Assembly (NCBI GenBank): GCA_036802685.1
Contig: DAIRVS010000006.1
Location: 1 to 64,000 of the forward strand
Direction of reading: 5' to 3'
DNA from: HGW-17 sp938004375
GTDB taxonomy: Bacteria > Myxococcota_A > Polyangia > HGW-17
Length of the DNA: 64,000 bases
The notes below the pieces were generated by a model, which was not told the DNA's origin, made no database searches, and saw nothing but the letters and a program-made list of their open reading frames with translations. Position 1 is the first letter of the stretch. Each line of letters opens with the position of its first letter. The position numbers and the translations under genes were made by a program. This document shows, piece by piece, positions 53,237 to 63,123 of this stretch.

Positions 53237-54621
53237 GACGCGAATCCGTTCTCGACGAAGAAGGCGGTCAGTTGCCGCTTGACCTCGGCCTCGGACATCA
53301 CCCGCTTGTCGAAGATGTCGGCCTCCATCACCAGAAGCGGCAGGCCGTGACGCCGGCACACGTCGCGGACGATGCGCCCCAGCGCGCGGTTGTGCTTGCA
53401 CCCCTGGTGCCCGTTCTGGATCACGCAGTCCGGCGAGAAGTGGGCGATCTGGCGCTCCAGGTCGTCCACGGTCTCCCGGGCCGCACCGTGGGCCTGCTTG
53501 ATCATGCCCATGTACAGCCGGTCCCGGGCCACGCCCATCATCATGGTCTCCAGGCTCGTCATGTCGATGGGCGGGAAGATGGCGTCGCCGATGTAGTCGC
53601 CCACCACCACGCCGCCGAAGGTCCGCTCGATCCACATGTACATCTCCGAGAACACGATGGGCATGTCCGCCACGATGATGCGGAACTTCTCCACCCGGCG
53701 CCGAAGCCGGGGGTGGCGCAGGCGAAACTGGCCGACCTTGTGCGTGATCCGCGCGCTCTCGAGGAGCTCGGGGTTCCCGGAGCCGGTGATCTTCGAGCCC
53801 CAGGCCGTCTGCAGGTTCAGCGCGAGCCCGGCCGACGGGATCGCCTGGTTCATGATCGTGATCTCGTCGAGGAGGCGGTTCTGCTCGTCCAGCACGCGGA
53901 CCCCGCGGCGGAACTTCTCCCAGTTGTACTTGCGGTGCAGCGTGTCCTCGAGGAAGGCGATGGCCTCGAACAGGTTCTTCGAGTAGGCCATCACGTCGTC
54001 GTCCTCCTTGGTGTACGCCGTGTTGATCGTGTAGGCCGGCGCCCCGGAGATGTACTCCATCAGTTGCGAGGCCGTGCGCCCGGCGTCGCAGGGGTGGGCC
54101 ACCGAGATGATGGCCGCGGGATCGGGGATCTGCTTCAGCAGGTACGCCCCCAGGCTCACGCGATCCATGGCGCAGATGTCGTCGGCGATGCCCTCGCGCT
54201 CCACGGCCTCGAGGCAGGCCACGTGGCCGTCGGTGCCCACCATGTTGGCGATGGCCATGAACGCCTCGGGCACGAACGGCGCCACGTCGTCGAACCCCGA
54301 GGCCACCTCCACGGGCACCGGCCAGCCCAGCCACACCAGCGGCTCGCGGCCGTCCCGCGCGTCGAGCACCCGCTGGAAGAACGCCAGCGTGGCGATGCAG
54401 TCGTGCCGGTAGGCGGCCAGCTCCCCCGGCGTCCAGCGCCCGGAGCCCACCTTCTGGTAGCCGAACCGCGCCGCCCGGTTGAGCCGGTGCTCGCCGTGGA
54501 ACAGGAACGGCTGCACGGCCTTGAGCATCGCCCAGGCAGCGGGCCCCTTGTCCAGCACCTGCGTGCCGAGCTTCGCGCCCGCGATCACGCTCTCGATGAT
54601 TTCATAGGGCTTCAGTTCCAT
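53233..54621 (-). CDS. 2-hydroxyacyl-CoA dehydratase/benzoyl-CoA reductase-like subunit (large)
   Basis: This encodes 462 aa. The ATG at 54621 follows GGGAG closely. This is the HgdB-family superfamily member of BcrB size. Candidate cluster or substrate residues are in AHPCDAGRTASQLME and NGHQGCKHNRALGR. DMPIVFSEMYMWIERTFG and EADIFDKRVMSEAEVKRQLT form the C-terminal half. First gene of the six-gene operon; each of the first four junctions is a 4-bp stop/start overlap. There is no acyl-CoA synthetase or dehydrogenase nearby to show the substrate. Confidence 0.83.
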   Translation of the reverse strand: MELKPYEIIESVIAGAKLGTQVLDKGPAAWAMLKAVQPFLFHGEHRLNRAARFGYQKVGSGRWTPGELAAYRHDCIATLAFFQRVLDARDGREPLVWLGWPVPVEVASGFDDVAPFVPEAFMAIANMVGTDGHVACLEAVEREGIADDICAMDRVSLGAYLLKQIPDPAAIISVAHPCDAGRTASQLMEYISGAPAYTINTAYTKEDDDVMAYSKNLFEAIAFLEDTLHRKYNWEKFRRGVRVLDEQNRLLDEITIMNQAIPSAGLALNLQTAWGSKITGSGNPELLESARITHKVGQFRLRHPRLRRRVEKFRIIVADMPIVFSEMYMWIERTFGGVVVGDYIGDAIFPPIDMTSLETMMMGVARDRLYMGMIKQAHGAARETVDDLERQIAHFSPDCVIQNGHQGCKHNRALGRIVRDVCRRHGLPLLVMEADIFDKRVMSEAEVKRQLTAFFVENGFAS

Positions 54622-54701
54622 GGGCTCCCGGGATCCGTCCTCCGACGCCGGGTCGTCCCCGATCTGGCGGAAACCGTCTTTTACCAGCAATCCCCACGAT
54701 T

Positions 54702-54729
54702 GTCACGCCTCGGTCACGAAAACGTCACG
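54702..54729. promoter_or_regulatory. Three GTCACG repeats at 11-bp spacing upstream of the reductase-like operon
   Basis: GTCACG begins at 54702, 54713 and 54724, one per helical turn, about 80-110 bp ahead of the operon's first start codon (minus strand), between nhaC and the operon. Such phased direct repeats often bind an activator. No regulator gene lies nearby. Confidence 0.45.
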
Positions 54730-54759
54730 GAATGTTGACAAACAGCCGGGAAGGACGCC

Positions 54760-56208
54760 CTAGATTTCCTGCACCGCTTCGGGTTTCTCCGGCAGGCGCT
54801 CCATCGTGAGGCCGGTGAAACCGTAGAAGATCGACACCAGCGGGTTGAACCAGTTGAGGATGGCCCAGGGGAGGTACAAGAGCGGGGAGACGCCCAGGGT
54901 GGCGGCCATGAAGGCGCCGCAGGTGTTCCAGGGGACCAGCGGCGAGGTGAGGGTGGCGCTGTCCTCGAGGGCGCGGGAGAGGTTGTGGGGCGCGAGGCCC
55001 AGCCTCTCGTAGGTGGACTTGTACATGCGGCCGGGGAGCACGATGGCGATGTACTGGTCGCCGGCGACCACGTTCATGCCGACGGCGGTGCAGACGGTGA
55101 CCAGCACCAGGCTGCCGGTGCCGTGCACCAGCCTCAGGATGGCCCGCGTGATGGCCTGCAGGAAGCCGGCGGCCTCCATGGCGCCGCCGAAGGAGACCGC
55201 GCACAGGATCAGGGCCACGGTGTCCATCATCTTGTCCAGGCCGCCGCGGGAGAGCAGGTCGTCGAGGGCCGCGCTCCCGGTGTCGATGGTGAAGCCGCCC
55301 TTGGCCGTGGCCAGCACCGACTTCCAGGAGGCGTCCTGGAACCACACCGCGAAGAGCATGCCCAGCAGCGCGCCGAACAGGATCGACGGGAGCGCCGGGC
55401 GCTTCGTGGCCACGAGGCCGATGACCACCAGCGGGGGCAGGAGCAGCCACGGGGTCACGAAGAAGTGCGCGCGGATGGGGGACACCACGTCGGTGGCGGG
55501 GCCGCCGCCGCCGCCCCAGTCGGCGAACAGCCCGATGACGAAATAGGCGGCCAGCGCGACGAGCAGGCTCGGACCGGTGGTCCACACCATGTGGCGGATG
55601 TGGGTGAAGAGGTCGCTGCCGGCCACCGCGGGCGCGAGGTTGGTGGTGTCCGAGAGCGGCGACATCTTGTCGCCGAAGTAGGCGCCCGAGACCACGGCGC
55701 CGGCGGTCATGGGCGCGGGCACGCCCAGGGACGCCCCCAGGCCCATGAGCGCGAGGCCCACGGTGCCGGCGGTGGACCACGAGCTGCCGGTGGCCAGCGA
55801 CACCACCGAGGAGATCAGCGCCGCGGTGAACAGGAAGTAGGTGGGGCTCACGAGGGAGAAGCCGTAGACGATCAGCGACGGCACGATGCCGCTCTGGAGC
55901 CAGGAACCGATGAGCAGTCCCACGGCCATGAGCAGCAGGATCGCCGGCAGCGTGGACGCGATGGACGCGGTCATGGCCTCGAGGGTGCGCTCCCAGGTCA
56001 CCTTCCGCCAGCGGGCCAGGGCGGCGACCAGCGCCGACGTGAAGATCAGCGCCAGGTGGGGCTGCAACTTGAAGCGCAGGACGGTGAGGTACAGGGCGCC
56101 CAGCAGGAAGACCACCGGGACCAGCGCGAGGACCAGCGGAGGGAGGCCGGCGTCGGTCGCGGGACCGCCGGTCGGCGCCGGTGCCCGATCGTTAGTAGGG
56201 GAGCTCAT
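54760..56208 (-). CDS. nhaC: Na+/H+ antiporter NhaC
   Basis: This encodes 482 aa of the NhaC family, with about 11 membrane helices. Characteristic stretches are SSVVSLATGSSWSTAGTVG, SGAYFGDKMSPLSDTTNLAP and NVVAGDQYIAIVLPGRMY. It expels sodium in exchange for protons. The start lies inside the end of the outer-membrane protein gene upstream (17-nt overlap), so they are translated together. It might work with the reductase operon that follows, 138 bp downstream, if that complex is linked to ion gradients; this is speculative. Confidence 0.93.
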   Translation of the reverse strand: MSSPTNDRAPAPTGGPATDAGLPPLVLALVPVVFLLGALYLTVLRFKLQPHLALIFTSALVAALARWRKVTWERTLEAMTASIASTLPAILLLMAVGLLIGSWLQSGIVPSLIVYGFSLVSPTYFLFTAALISSVVSLATGSSWSTAGTVGLALMGLGASLGVPAPMTAGAVVSGAYFGDKMSPLSDTTNLAPAVAGSDLFTHIRHMVWTTGPSLLVALAAYFVIGLFADWGGGGGPATDVVSPIRAHFFVTPWLLLPPLVVIGLVATKRPALPSILFGALLGMLFAVWFQDASWKSVLATAKGGFTIDTGSAALDDLLSRGGLDKMMDTVALILCAVSFGGAMEAAGFLQAITRAILRLVHGTGSLVLVTVCTAVGMNVVAGDQYIAIVLPGRMYKSTYERLGLAPHNLSRALEDSATLTSPLVPWNTCGAFMAATLGVSPLLYLPWAILNWFNPLVSIFYGFTGLTMERLPEKPEAVQEI

Positions 56209-56905
56209 AGCGGACGAACAGGCCGGCGTACCAGGGCATCATCTCGAAGTTGAAATCCAGGTCCTCGGGCTCGTTGCACTCGCCGCCGTCGGCCTCGTAG
56301 AAGCAGGCGTCGCTCCAGTTCGGGTACCAGAAGCGGCCCATCAGGCCCAGGTGCAGGCGCTGGGCGACGCGCACGCTCAGGCCGGCGACGGCCCCCACGG
56401 TGACGCCGGTGGCGCGGAAGATCAGGTGCTTGCCGTCCTCCTCGTCGAAGACGCCGTCGGCATAGACGGTCGCGTAGCCGAAGGCGGCCGAGGCGAACAG
56501 TTCGAGGCGGCTGCCCAGGGGCAGGATCCCGCGGGCCTCGAAGTTGAGCACGTAGTCGTACAGGGTGTCGATCTGGTCCGGGGCCATGCGCCCGTAGTGC
56601 ACGTTGAACCCCAGCGCGAAGTGGCGGTTCATGCGGTACAGCGCGGTGAGGTCGGCGCCCCAGGACGGGCCGCCCTCGGAGCAGAATTCGCCGGAACAGG
56701 CGTTGAGGCCGCCGCCGGCCTCGAACAGCAGCGAAGACACGGAAGGCCTCGACGCCGGGGGCTTCACTTCGGGCGCCGCGGCGGGCGCCGCGGCGGGCGT
56801 CGCGGCGGGCTTGTCGGCCGCGGCGGGCTCGGCCGCGCGCGCGGGCACAGCCAGAAAGACGGTCAGCAACAGGGAAATCACAAGGGCGGCATCAGGGCGT
56901 CGCAT
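56192..56905 (-). CDS. Outer-membrane beta-barrel protein
   Basis: This encodes 237 aa with a signal peptide (ALVISLLLTVFLAVPARA). An Ala/Pro-rich linker (25-52) is followed by alternating amphipathic strands (HFALGFNVHYGRM, LELFASAAFGYATVYA, VTVGAVAGLSVRVA) and ends in an aromatic residue (FVRYELPY), as outer-membrane barrels do. It probably forms an eight-stranded barrel. Four Cys suggest two external disulfides. Confidence 0.75.
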   Translation of the reverse strand: MRRPDAALVISLLLTVFLAVPARAAEPAAADKPAATPAAAPAAAPEVKPPASRPSVSSLLFEAGGGLNACSGEFCSEGGPSWGADLTALYRMNRHFALGFNVHYGRMAPDQIDTLYDYVLNFEARGILPLGSRLELFASAAFGYATVYADGVFDEEDGKHLIFRATGVTVGAVAGLSVRVAQRLHLGLMGRFWYPNWSDACFYEADGGECNEPEDLDFNFEMMPWYAGLFVRYELPY

Positions 56906-57064
56906 GCTTCACAGCCTCGGTTCAAGCGGGTGTCGGTCTCGCGTTCCGGTGCATTACAACGGCCGACAGCCTACCACGAAAGCACCCCGTCCCGCAACAG
57001 GTTCGGCCACGTTCAGGGGCAGGAAAACGCCCGTCACACTGCAAAAATAAATCCCGGGTCTTCC

Positions 57065-58909
57065 TCAATCAGACCGGTACTCCAGGTCTTCCACGCCCTT
57101 CAGACGACCATTACCCGACACCATCAGGAACGTGCAGACATCGAAGACGATCGACCCAAGTTCTTGCGCTGCTCGGTCCAGACTCGAACCTTTTGACCAT
57201 CGATGTCTCTTCAAGCTCAGGCGAAACTTCGGCGGCAATTCGAGCGGCACATTGAAATTCACATGATGAGCAACACCTTTGGGATCGAGCCCCGTGATGT
57301 ACAGACCGTCGTCCCGCAGGAATGCGTGCATGATGGGCCTTCCCTCGAAGAGATCCCCCAGGGCGATGCCTTGCCAGAACAGCGCCAACGGCACTCGCAA
57401 CTGAAATACGCCCATCTTGGCCGTCTCGAGAGGGTTTGGCTGCACGGGGAAATACCAGTTCAGCACGAGGTTCTCACGATCGAGCTCCGGGGTCGAAGTC
57501 AACATGGCCGTCTGGAGTTGTCGCTCCAGTTCGAGCAGAGAAACTGGCAGAGGACCAGCGGGTATCACCGGTGGCGAATAATCGTATCCGGTAAAAACCA
57601 TGCACCAGTGCTTTTGCAGAGCCTCTTTTCCATAGCTTCTCCCCAACCTGAGCCGGAGACCGGATTCTCCTGGTCCACTTTCCCGCGCCGTGACCCAAGG
57701 ATTGGCCCGCAGATCTTCACGGAGCTTGGCACTCAAGTCCTGCAGAAACCTCGGAGGCAACGGCTCGGGCCTTTCGTCTTCGTACCAATGGGATACCACG
57801 TTCGCCTCTGGCGCATCGATCCCTTCATCGGGAAGTGGAGCGACAGCCTCCGACCGCAGTTTCACCGAAGTCTTTCGCTCGAGACGCTCAGGAAATTCAG
57901 ACTGATACATTAAGGCGCGAAACACAATCCGCTCCCCTCGCGAGAGCAAGCTGGCCGGGGATAAATACGCTGTGCGTGCGCGCGTTTCACGCTGGGCTTT
58001 CGAACTCGCGGGCACATCCGTCACCAGCGGTCGTCGCAACGACTGCCGTCGGAAAAACCGATGCAACACCAACTGCCGTGTGGTGGGTCTGACTTTCCAT
58101 TCCTTCTCCAGGAGTCTCAGATTCCAGTCCCTGTCCTTCGCCACCGCTAAAATGGCTTCTCCTCGCTGGCAGTTCGCGTAATACCCCCAGTTCTGGTGCA
58201 GGACCTCCGAACGCTTCCAACGCCGGACCAAGTCCAAGGGGTTGGTCGTCATCAGGAAAAGGCCCGTCCAATTTCCATCGATGGAAACCAGGGTGGCCAT
58301 CATATCGGGCGTGCCGTCCACGCGGTCCAGGGACTGCGCCAAGGTTCGTCCAGGCTCCTGGAAGCTGTCCATTCCAAAAACCAGCGTGTGCAAAGAGAGA
58401 CGGAACAGAGACGGCTGCGGCTCGTCTTCGACGTTGCGCCCCAAATGGATGAAGGCGACGGATGCCTGCGACGGTTTCCCCGAAAAAATGGTCTTCCTTT
58501 GTTCCGCCTCTTTCGAGATGAATACGCCTGAATCCTCGAGATAGGAAGACATGACCAGCCGATGGAGACGGAACCGTTCTTCTCCGGACACGGTGGACAA
58601 ACTCCCACAGAGCAGAACGAACCCGCCCTCGATGACCGGCTCTTCCTGGTACAGTCTTTCGACCGACTCCATGAAGAGTTCCTGGTTTTTTTTCAACACC
58701 CGGGAAACTGGCGACGACATTCTCTCGCTTGTGAACATGCCGCGGTCGTCCAGCCAACGTCGGTGTCCGGTTACGCCCCACAATTCCAGAGTTTCCACGA
58801 ATTCCCGATACTCCCGGCACTGCCGAGGATTTTGGTACGACCAAATCACCTCGTCGACAATCGTGGGAATTTGTTGCCAATCCGGTTCCTGAAACGCGAT
58901 ACGGGCCAT
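57065..58909 (-). CDS. Large protein of unknown function
   Basis: This encodes 614 aa; the ATG at 58909 has GGAG 8 nt before it. No signal peptide or membrane helix is visible. Features are HEXXH-free alpha/beta segments (GGFVLLCGSLSTVSGEERFR, DMMATLVSIDGNWTGLFLMT, WCMVFTGYDYSPPVIPAGPL). GC is lower than in most of the window. It is divergent from the 1346-aa gene, sharing a 153-bp promoter region. I do not recognise the family. Confidence 0.6.
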   Translation of the reverse strand: MARIAFQEPDWQQIPTIVDEVIWSYQNPRQCREYREFVETLELWGVTGHRRWLDDRGMFTSERMSSPVSRVLKKNQELFMESVERLYQEEPVIEGGFVLLCGSLSTVSGEERFRLHRLVMSSYLEDSGVFISKEAEQRKTIFSGKPSQASVAFIHLGRNVEDEPQPSLFRLSLHTLVFGMDSFQEPGRTLAQSLDRVDGTPDMMATLVSIDGNWTGLFLMTTNPLDLVRRWKRSEVLHQNWGYYANCQRGEAILAVAKDRDWNLRLLEKEWKVRPTTRQLVLHRFFRRQSLRRPLVTDVPASSKAQRETRARTAYLSPASLLSRGERIVFRALMYQSEFPERLERKTSVKLRSEAVAPLPDEGIDAPEANVVSHWYEDERPEPLPPRFLQDLSAKLREDLRANPWVTARESGPGESGLRLRLGRSYGKEALQKHWCMVFTGYDYSPPVIPAGPLPVSLLELERQLQTAMLTSTPELDRENLVLNWYFPVQPNPLETAKMGVFQLRVPLALFWQGIALGDLFEGRPIMHAFLRDDGLYITGLDPKGVAHHVNFNVPLELPPKFRLSLKRHRWSKGSSLDRAAQELGSIVFDVCTFLMVSGNGRLKGVEDLEYRSD

Positions 58910-59062
58910 TTTTCGTACTCCATGATTACCAGCCCAACTTGTCATTCGTCGACCGCAGACGTTTCCACGGACGCGTAAACGAACAAAGACTGACAAAGAA
59001 TTTTATGATTTTTTTCTTTTGAAATACAGTATGATGACGCGTCTTGTTTTGAGGAATCAACA

Positions 59063-62000
59063 ATGACCAACAAGACCAATAAATATAATTATAGCTTATT
59101 GTTTTTCCCGGATCAAAAAGTCGGGAAATCGAAAATGGCCTTTTTGCAGCACAAGTTGCTGGCCAGAGGTTTCGTCGATTTCCGGGACTCCGACCGAAGC
59201 CTTCTCCATCGTGATGATACCCTCCTCGTGCATGACTTCTTCAGCACAGCAGACAGGGATGATCAGCTATTTCTGGGTTTCTATTTGGATGGGTTTCCGG
59301 AAGATGACAAAACCTTGACGATACAGGATTTTGCCAAAGGCAAACATGACCAGAGTGGAAAACTGGAGGATCTGTTTTTTTTATCGGCATCCAGGAAAAT
59401 TCTTTGTTGCATCGTTGTGCCGGACGAGATAAAAATCATCACGAAAAAGTTGCCCATGTTCCAACGCAGGTCGGACCAATCGATCGCCGTGGTGTTTATC
59501 CATTGTCATGCCGACTCTGGCCTAGGTAACCTCACCTCTGAGTTGTTCTCCATTTTGATGAAATTTATGACTTCCAACCACACGCACCTTGATAAAGCCT
59601 ATTTGGATACATTTTATTATTATAGTGATGATTACTTTCCATTCTTGCAGAATTTCGGTGCGTTCGAAATTTCCGTTGGCTCATGTGAAATCCAATGTCT
59701 GGATGAATACAGACCTCCAATAAGAAAAAATCGGCAGGGCGTGGACGCCTTGAAATTGGAAAACCTCGAAAGGCACACATTGGAACGAAGCCGGATGGAC
59801 TGGCAACTCGCGACTCCCGCCATGCCCCTACCTCCTGCAGAATTGAACTCCCCGAAACCGGAAATCCAGTTGTTGAAAACGACGAAGGAAAAGACTCTGC
59901 TCCATGAACTCGATAAGCTCGGCCGACAACTACAGGTTGTAATCAAACAGGTGCACCAGGGAAATGCGTCCGGAGCTCTCCAAAACCTGCTGGAAGTGAT
60001 TGAAAATCTGAAAGAAATCCAGGACCCCGGAGAAGTCGTCCATCGTATGCTCTTTTTTGCCCTGCTCTGGTACGGGAATCTCTGGTTGAACAGGAAAAAC
60101 TATGACAGTGCCCTGCTAGCCTGGGAGGAGGCAATATCCGTCCAGGAGCGATACGCAGGCGGGCAATATTATTCCCAAGAACAGTCATTGTTCATCTATG
60201 ATGCACTGAGTTATATATATTTTAAAAAAGACAATTTCGATGCCATGGAATTTTTCATTGAAGAGAAATTCAAACTTCTGGAGAAACTGCCTGACCATGA
60301 TGGACCGTTGAAGACCATTTACCTGAACACTCAATGTCAAATATTAATACTTTTGCTCAAAAATGCTGAAATAGCAAAGGCATTGACGATGTCCAGTCAA
60401 CTACTGCAGGCCTTTTTTTCCGGGGAGCATGAACTGCCATCACATTGGCAGGTCTTTCAATTGGTCTGGAGCCTATACACCGAAGCAGCGAGCAGATGCA
60501 GGAACATCGACGGATGGCTGGAGGCAAGCACCGCGAAAGCCGGATTATTGAACTCTCTCGCTCCCCTGACTGAATCGACCTGGCAAGAGGAGTTGTTCAC
60601 CGACACCGAAATCGAACGCTCGATCGGATGGGTTTTCCATGAAATTCCCAATCGCTTCATGGATCCCGACAACCAACAGCGCATCCAAACCATTCGAAGG
60701 AAATTCGTCGAATCGCCCTGCCCCCCAGCCCTCCAGCAAAAAATGCTCAACTGGGCTTTTCATGTTGGGTATTTTTACTTGAGAAATCAACAACTTGAGC
60801 GGGCCCACGAGTTCTTTGAAATCGCAAGAAAACATCTGACGGAATTTCAACTGGACCCTCGCACGATGGAACATGTCTTCGTGCTCTTTTATGAATTCGC
60901 TGGTGCGGCGGCCCACACTTCAGGTGATGCATATGCCGCATTTTTCTGGAGCAAACGAGAGTATGACTATTTCTCCACTGACAATCAAGAACCGGGCAAA
61001 CTGGCCTCCTGCTTGTATCGGTGGCTCTATAGTTCAATTCGTGTGCAAAACCAAAATGGAATCGAAACGGCAGTGAGTGCGGCATCTCCCTTGCTGGAAT
61101 TGCCGGTTTACCCAGATGTGTACGAAGTGGATCCACTTTTACTTTGCAAACTGTACCTATTGTGCACCAAGCAATTGCAGGAAAAGGACCGCGATGTGAA
61201 CACGCGGTTGATCCGCCTAAACAATGAACGAATCCTGCGAGTCACGGAAGATCCCAAATATTCGCTTCAAGAAGTCGCAAGTCTATATCTGCAATTCTAT
61301 CAGAACTTCCTGACATCCACGCGTGGCGCGGCCTTTTTATCCCTGAAACGTCTATTGAACCGATACTGTACGAAAAAGGATCCCTCGGATCAACGCGAAG
61401 AATGTTTTCTAATCATGATGAAGACCGGCATTCTGATTCAATACATGATTGCACTAGTTCACCCTTCATATTATGTTCTTTTTTCTAATATCGTCCATGT
61501 AATCCGAATGGTTGAATCTCCCCGCCAGGACCAGTTCCATCTGCTTGAATATTATTTCCTATCAATGTATTACCTTGAAAAAAAGAACCAAGAGCAAGTA
61601 TTACCTCAAGCCCTGCGAAAATACCTTAGCCTGGACAGCCAATTGTTACTGCAAAAATGCACCCTGAAAGACCGAACCCTGGTTCGTCCAGAGCTCTTTG
61701 AGGCCATTCATAAGTTAATTGACTCTCATGTGGAAAGTCGTTCATTCAACAGACAGGAGGAACTGTATCGAGTCATTTTCAGCGCTTGTTTTTTGGCATC
61801 GATGAATCCAAGCGAAGATGACCTGCTCAGCCAATTGGCCATTGCCGTCGAGCGAATCCCCGAGCAGAACCTCAAATACGGCATCAACAAGCAAATTGCC
61901 AAACTGCTCCATGAATGGACGCCTATCAATCCAAAGAAGTTCATTCCGGAGTTTGTGCGATCCGTGAAAAACCTAATGGAAGCCAGTCAATACGTTGCAG

Positions 62001-63103
62001 ACCGTTCACCTTTTATGGAATTATTACTGTTTCATGAAAACCAGTTGTTTGACCCGAAACGCCCCATCAGTGACAACACGATCATTTCCACTCAATGGCG
62101 ATTGGTGGACCTTTATTTTCAGAACAACGACATAAATCGTGCAAACCGTATTTTTGACTTGAATGTGAAAAATATCACCACTTGTTTCAACAAGCCCCAA
62201 TTGGAAATACTCGAATTGGTTAATCAGATTGGTGAATGCAAATCCAGATTGGATAAGTTCAAGCCTCTTCAAAAAGAATCGAGAAGCAGTCTGCAGGTTC
62301 TGGCCAGGGTGTTCAGGGAAAAGGTATTCGTCGAGTCATCCCCGTCGCCCCCTTTGCACATATTGAACGAGGCCTACCGGATGATTCTGATGATTGAAAT
62401 TCACCTGGACGAACCGAAAGACGTATGGGAACTACTGGAGAAAGACCTGGCCCGATGGTTTCACCTAGGCTACAACTATTTCCATGTTTTTTCCTCGCTG
62501 GTGCTGGACATCTCTCAAAAGAGCTCCCAAATGGAAAGGAATCCGGAGAACGGCGATCCACACATTGATTTCATCCTGAAGGCTTTTCCCATCATTTTAA
62601 AAAACACGCAGGATCCCCGCTGCGGCGAAGTATTCATAAAAGAAGCCTTTTTCCGGACTCACGATGACAAATGCTTTAGTACTTATAGGGATATAAAGCT
62701 AGACGAATTACTTCAACAACACATAAATAACTCTATATGGAATGAAAATGTTATTCTAATTTTATCCTATCTCCACAAAAGAAATTACCGTCTGGTACAT
62801 CCGGAAATAGTCGCCCGATACTCCCTGGAGTTGCTGAAAAAAGCCCTCGGGGCAGTTCGTGATCCCGAGACCGGTGAAGTGATGAATCGTTTCGAACAGT
62901 ATCCAGATGGTGCACTGTATGAGCCAAATATTTTGGCATTGGCTGCCATATACAGCCAATACCACAGTTGGTGTTTCGATGGAAATATTCTTGGGTTTCT
63001 CAGCAAGTACCAGTACCGTTTCAAGGAAAAAACCAAAAACCTGAAACTGGACGATGGCGTGAAAAAGTATGTAATTTTCGCGCTCGATTTGCTCCCTATG
63101 TGA
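59063..63103 (+). CDS. Very large TPR-like protein of unknown function
   Basis: This encodes 1346 aa, with GAGG 9 nt before the ATG. The N-terminal 230 residues (YNYSLLFFPDQKVGKSKMAF, SIAVVFIHCHADSGLG) are alpha/beta and unknown. From about 280 on it is almost all helical, with TPR/SHNi-like pairs (FFALLWYGNLWLNRKNYDSA, LLAWEEAISVQERYAGGQY, ALSYIYFKKDNFDAMEFFIE). Lower GC and more Lys, Asn and Ile codons than the core genes suggest separate origin. The next gene, a glycosyltransferase, may be coupled to its stop. Confidence 0.65.
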   Translation: MTNKTNKYNYSLLFFPDQKVGKSKMAFLQHKLLARGFVDFRDSDRSLLHRDDTLLVHDFFSTADRDDQLFLGFYLDGFPEDDKTLTIQDFAKGKHDQSGKLEDLFFLSASRKILCCIVVPDEIKIITKKLPMFQRRSDQSIAVVFIHCHADSGLGNLTSELFSILMKFMTSNHTHLDKAYLDTFYYYSDDYFPFLQNFGAFEISVGSCEIQCLDEYRPPIRKNRQGVDALKLENLERHTLERSRMDWQLATPAMPLPPAELNSPKPEIQLLKTTKEKTLLHELDKLGRQLQVVIKQVHQGNASGALQNLLEVIENLKEIQDPGEVVHRMLFFALLWYGNLWLNRKNYDSALLAWEEAISVQERYAGGQYYSQEQSLFIYDALSYIYFKKDNFDAMEFFIEEKFKLLEKLPDHDGPLKTIYLNTQCQILILLLKNAEIAKALTMSSQLLQAFFSGEHELPSHWQVFQLVWSLYTEAASRCRNIDGWLEASTAKAGLLNSLAPLTESTWQEELFTDTEIERSIGWVFHEIPNRFMDPDNQQRIQTIRRKFVESPCPPALQQKMLNWAFHVGYFYLRNQQLERAHEFFEIARKHLTEFQLDPRTMEHVFVLFYEFAGAAAHTSGDAYAAFFWSKREYDYFSTDNQEPGKLASCLYRWLYSSIRVQNQNGIETAVSAASPLLELPVYPDVYEVDPLLLCKLYLLCTKQLQEKDRDVNTRLIRLNNERILRVTEDPKYSLQEVASLYLQFYQNFLTSTRGAAFLSLKRLLNRYCTKKDPSDQREECFLIMMKTGILIQYMIALVHPSYYVLFSNIVHVIRMVESPRQDQFHLLEYYFLSMYYLEKKNQEQVLPQALRKYLSLDSQLLLQKCTLKDRTLVRPELFEAIHKLIDSHVESRSFNRQEELYRVIFSACFLASMNPSEDDLLSQLAIAVERIPEQNLKYGINKQIAKLLHEWTPINPKKFIPEFVRSVKNLMEASQYVADRSPFMELLLFHENQLFDPKRPISDNTIISTQWRLVDLYFQNNDINRANRIFDLNVKNITTCFNKPQLEILELVNQIGECKSRLDKFKPLQKESRSSLQVLARVFREKVFVESSPSPPLHILNEAYRMILMIEIHLDEPKDVWELLEKDLARWFHLGYNYFHVFSSLVLDISQKSSQMERNPENGDPHIDFILKAFPIILKNTQDPRCGEVFIKEAFFRTHDDKCFSTYRDIKLDELLQQHINNSIWNENVILILSYLHKRNYRLVHPEIVARYSLELLKKALGAVRDPETGEVMNRFEQYPDGALYEPNILALAAIYSQYHSWCFDGNILGFLSKYQYRFKEKTKNLKLDDGVKKYVIFALDLLPM

Positions 63104-63123
63104 ATATTTATGGAGTATTATTA

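Noticed and set aside
53237..54334. Upstream continuation of the small dehydratase-like subunit frame
   Set aside because: It overlaps the large subunit in another frame with low-complexity translation; the ATGA overlap fixes the start at 53236.
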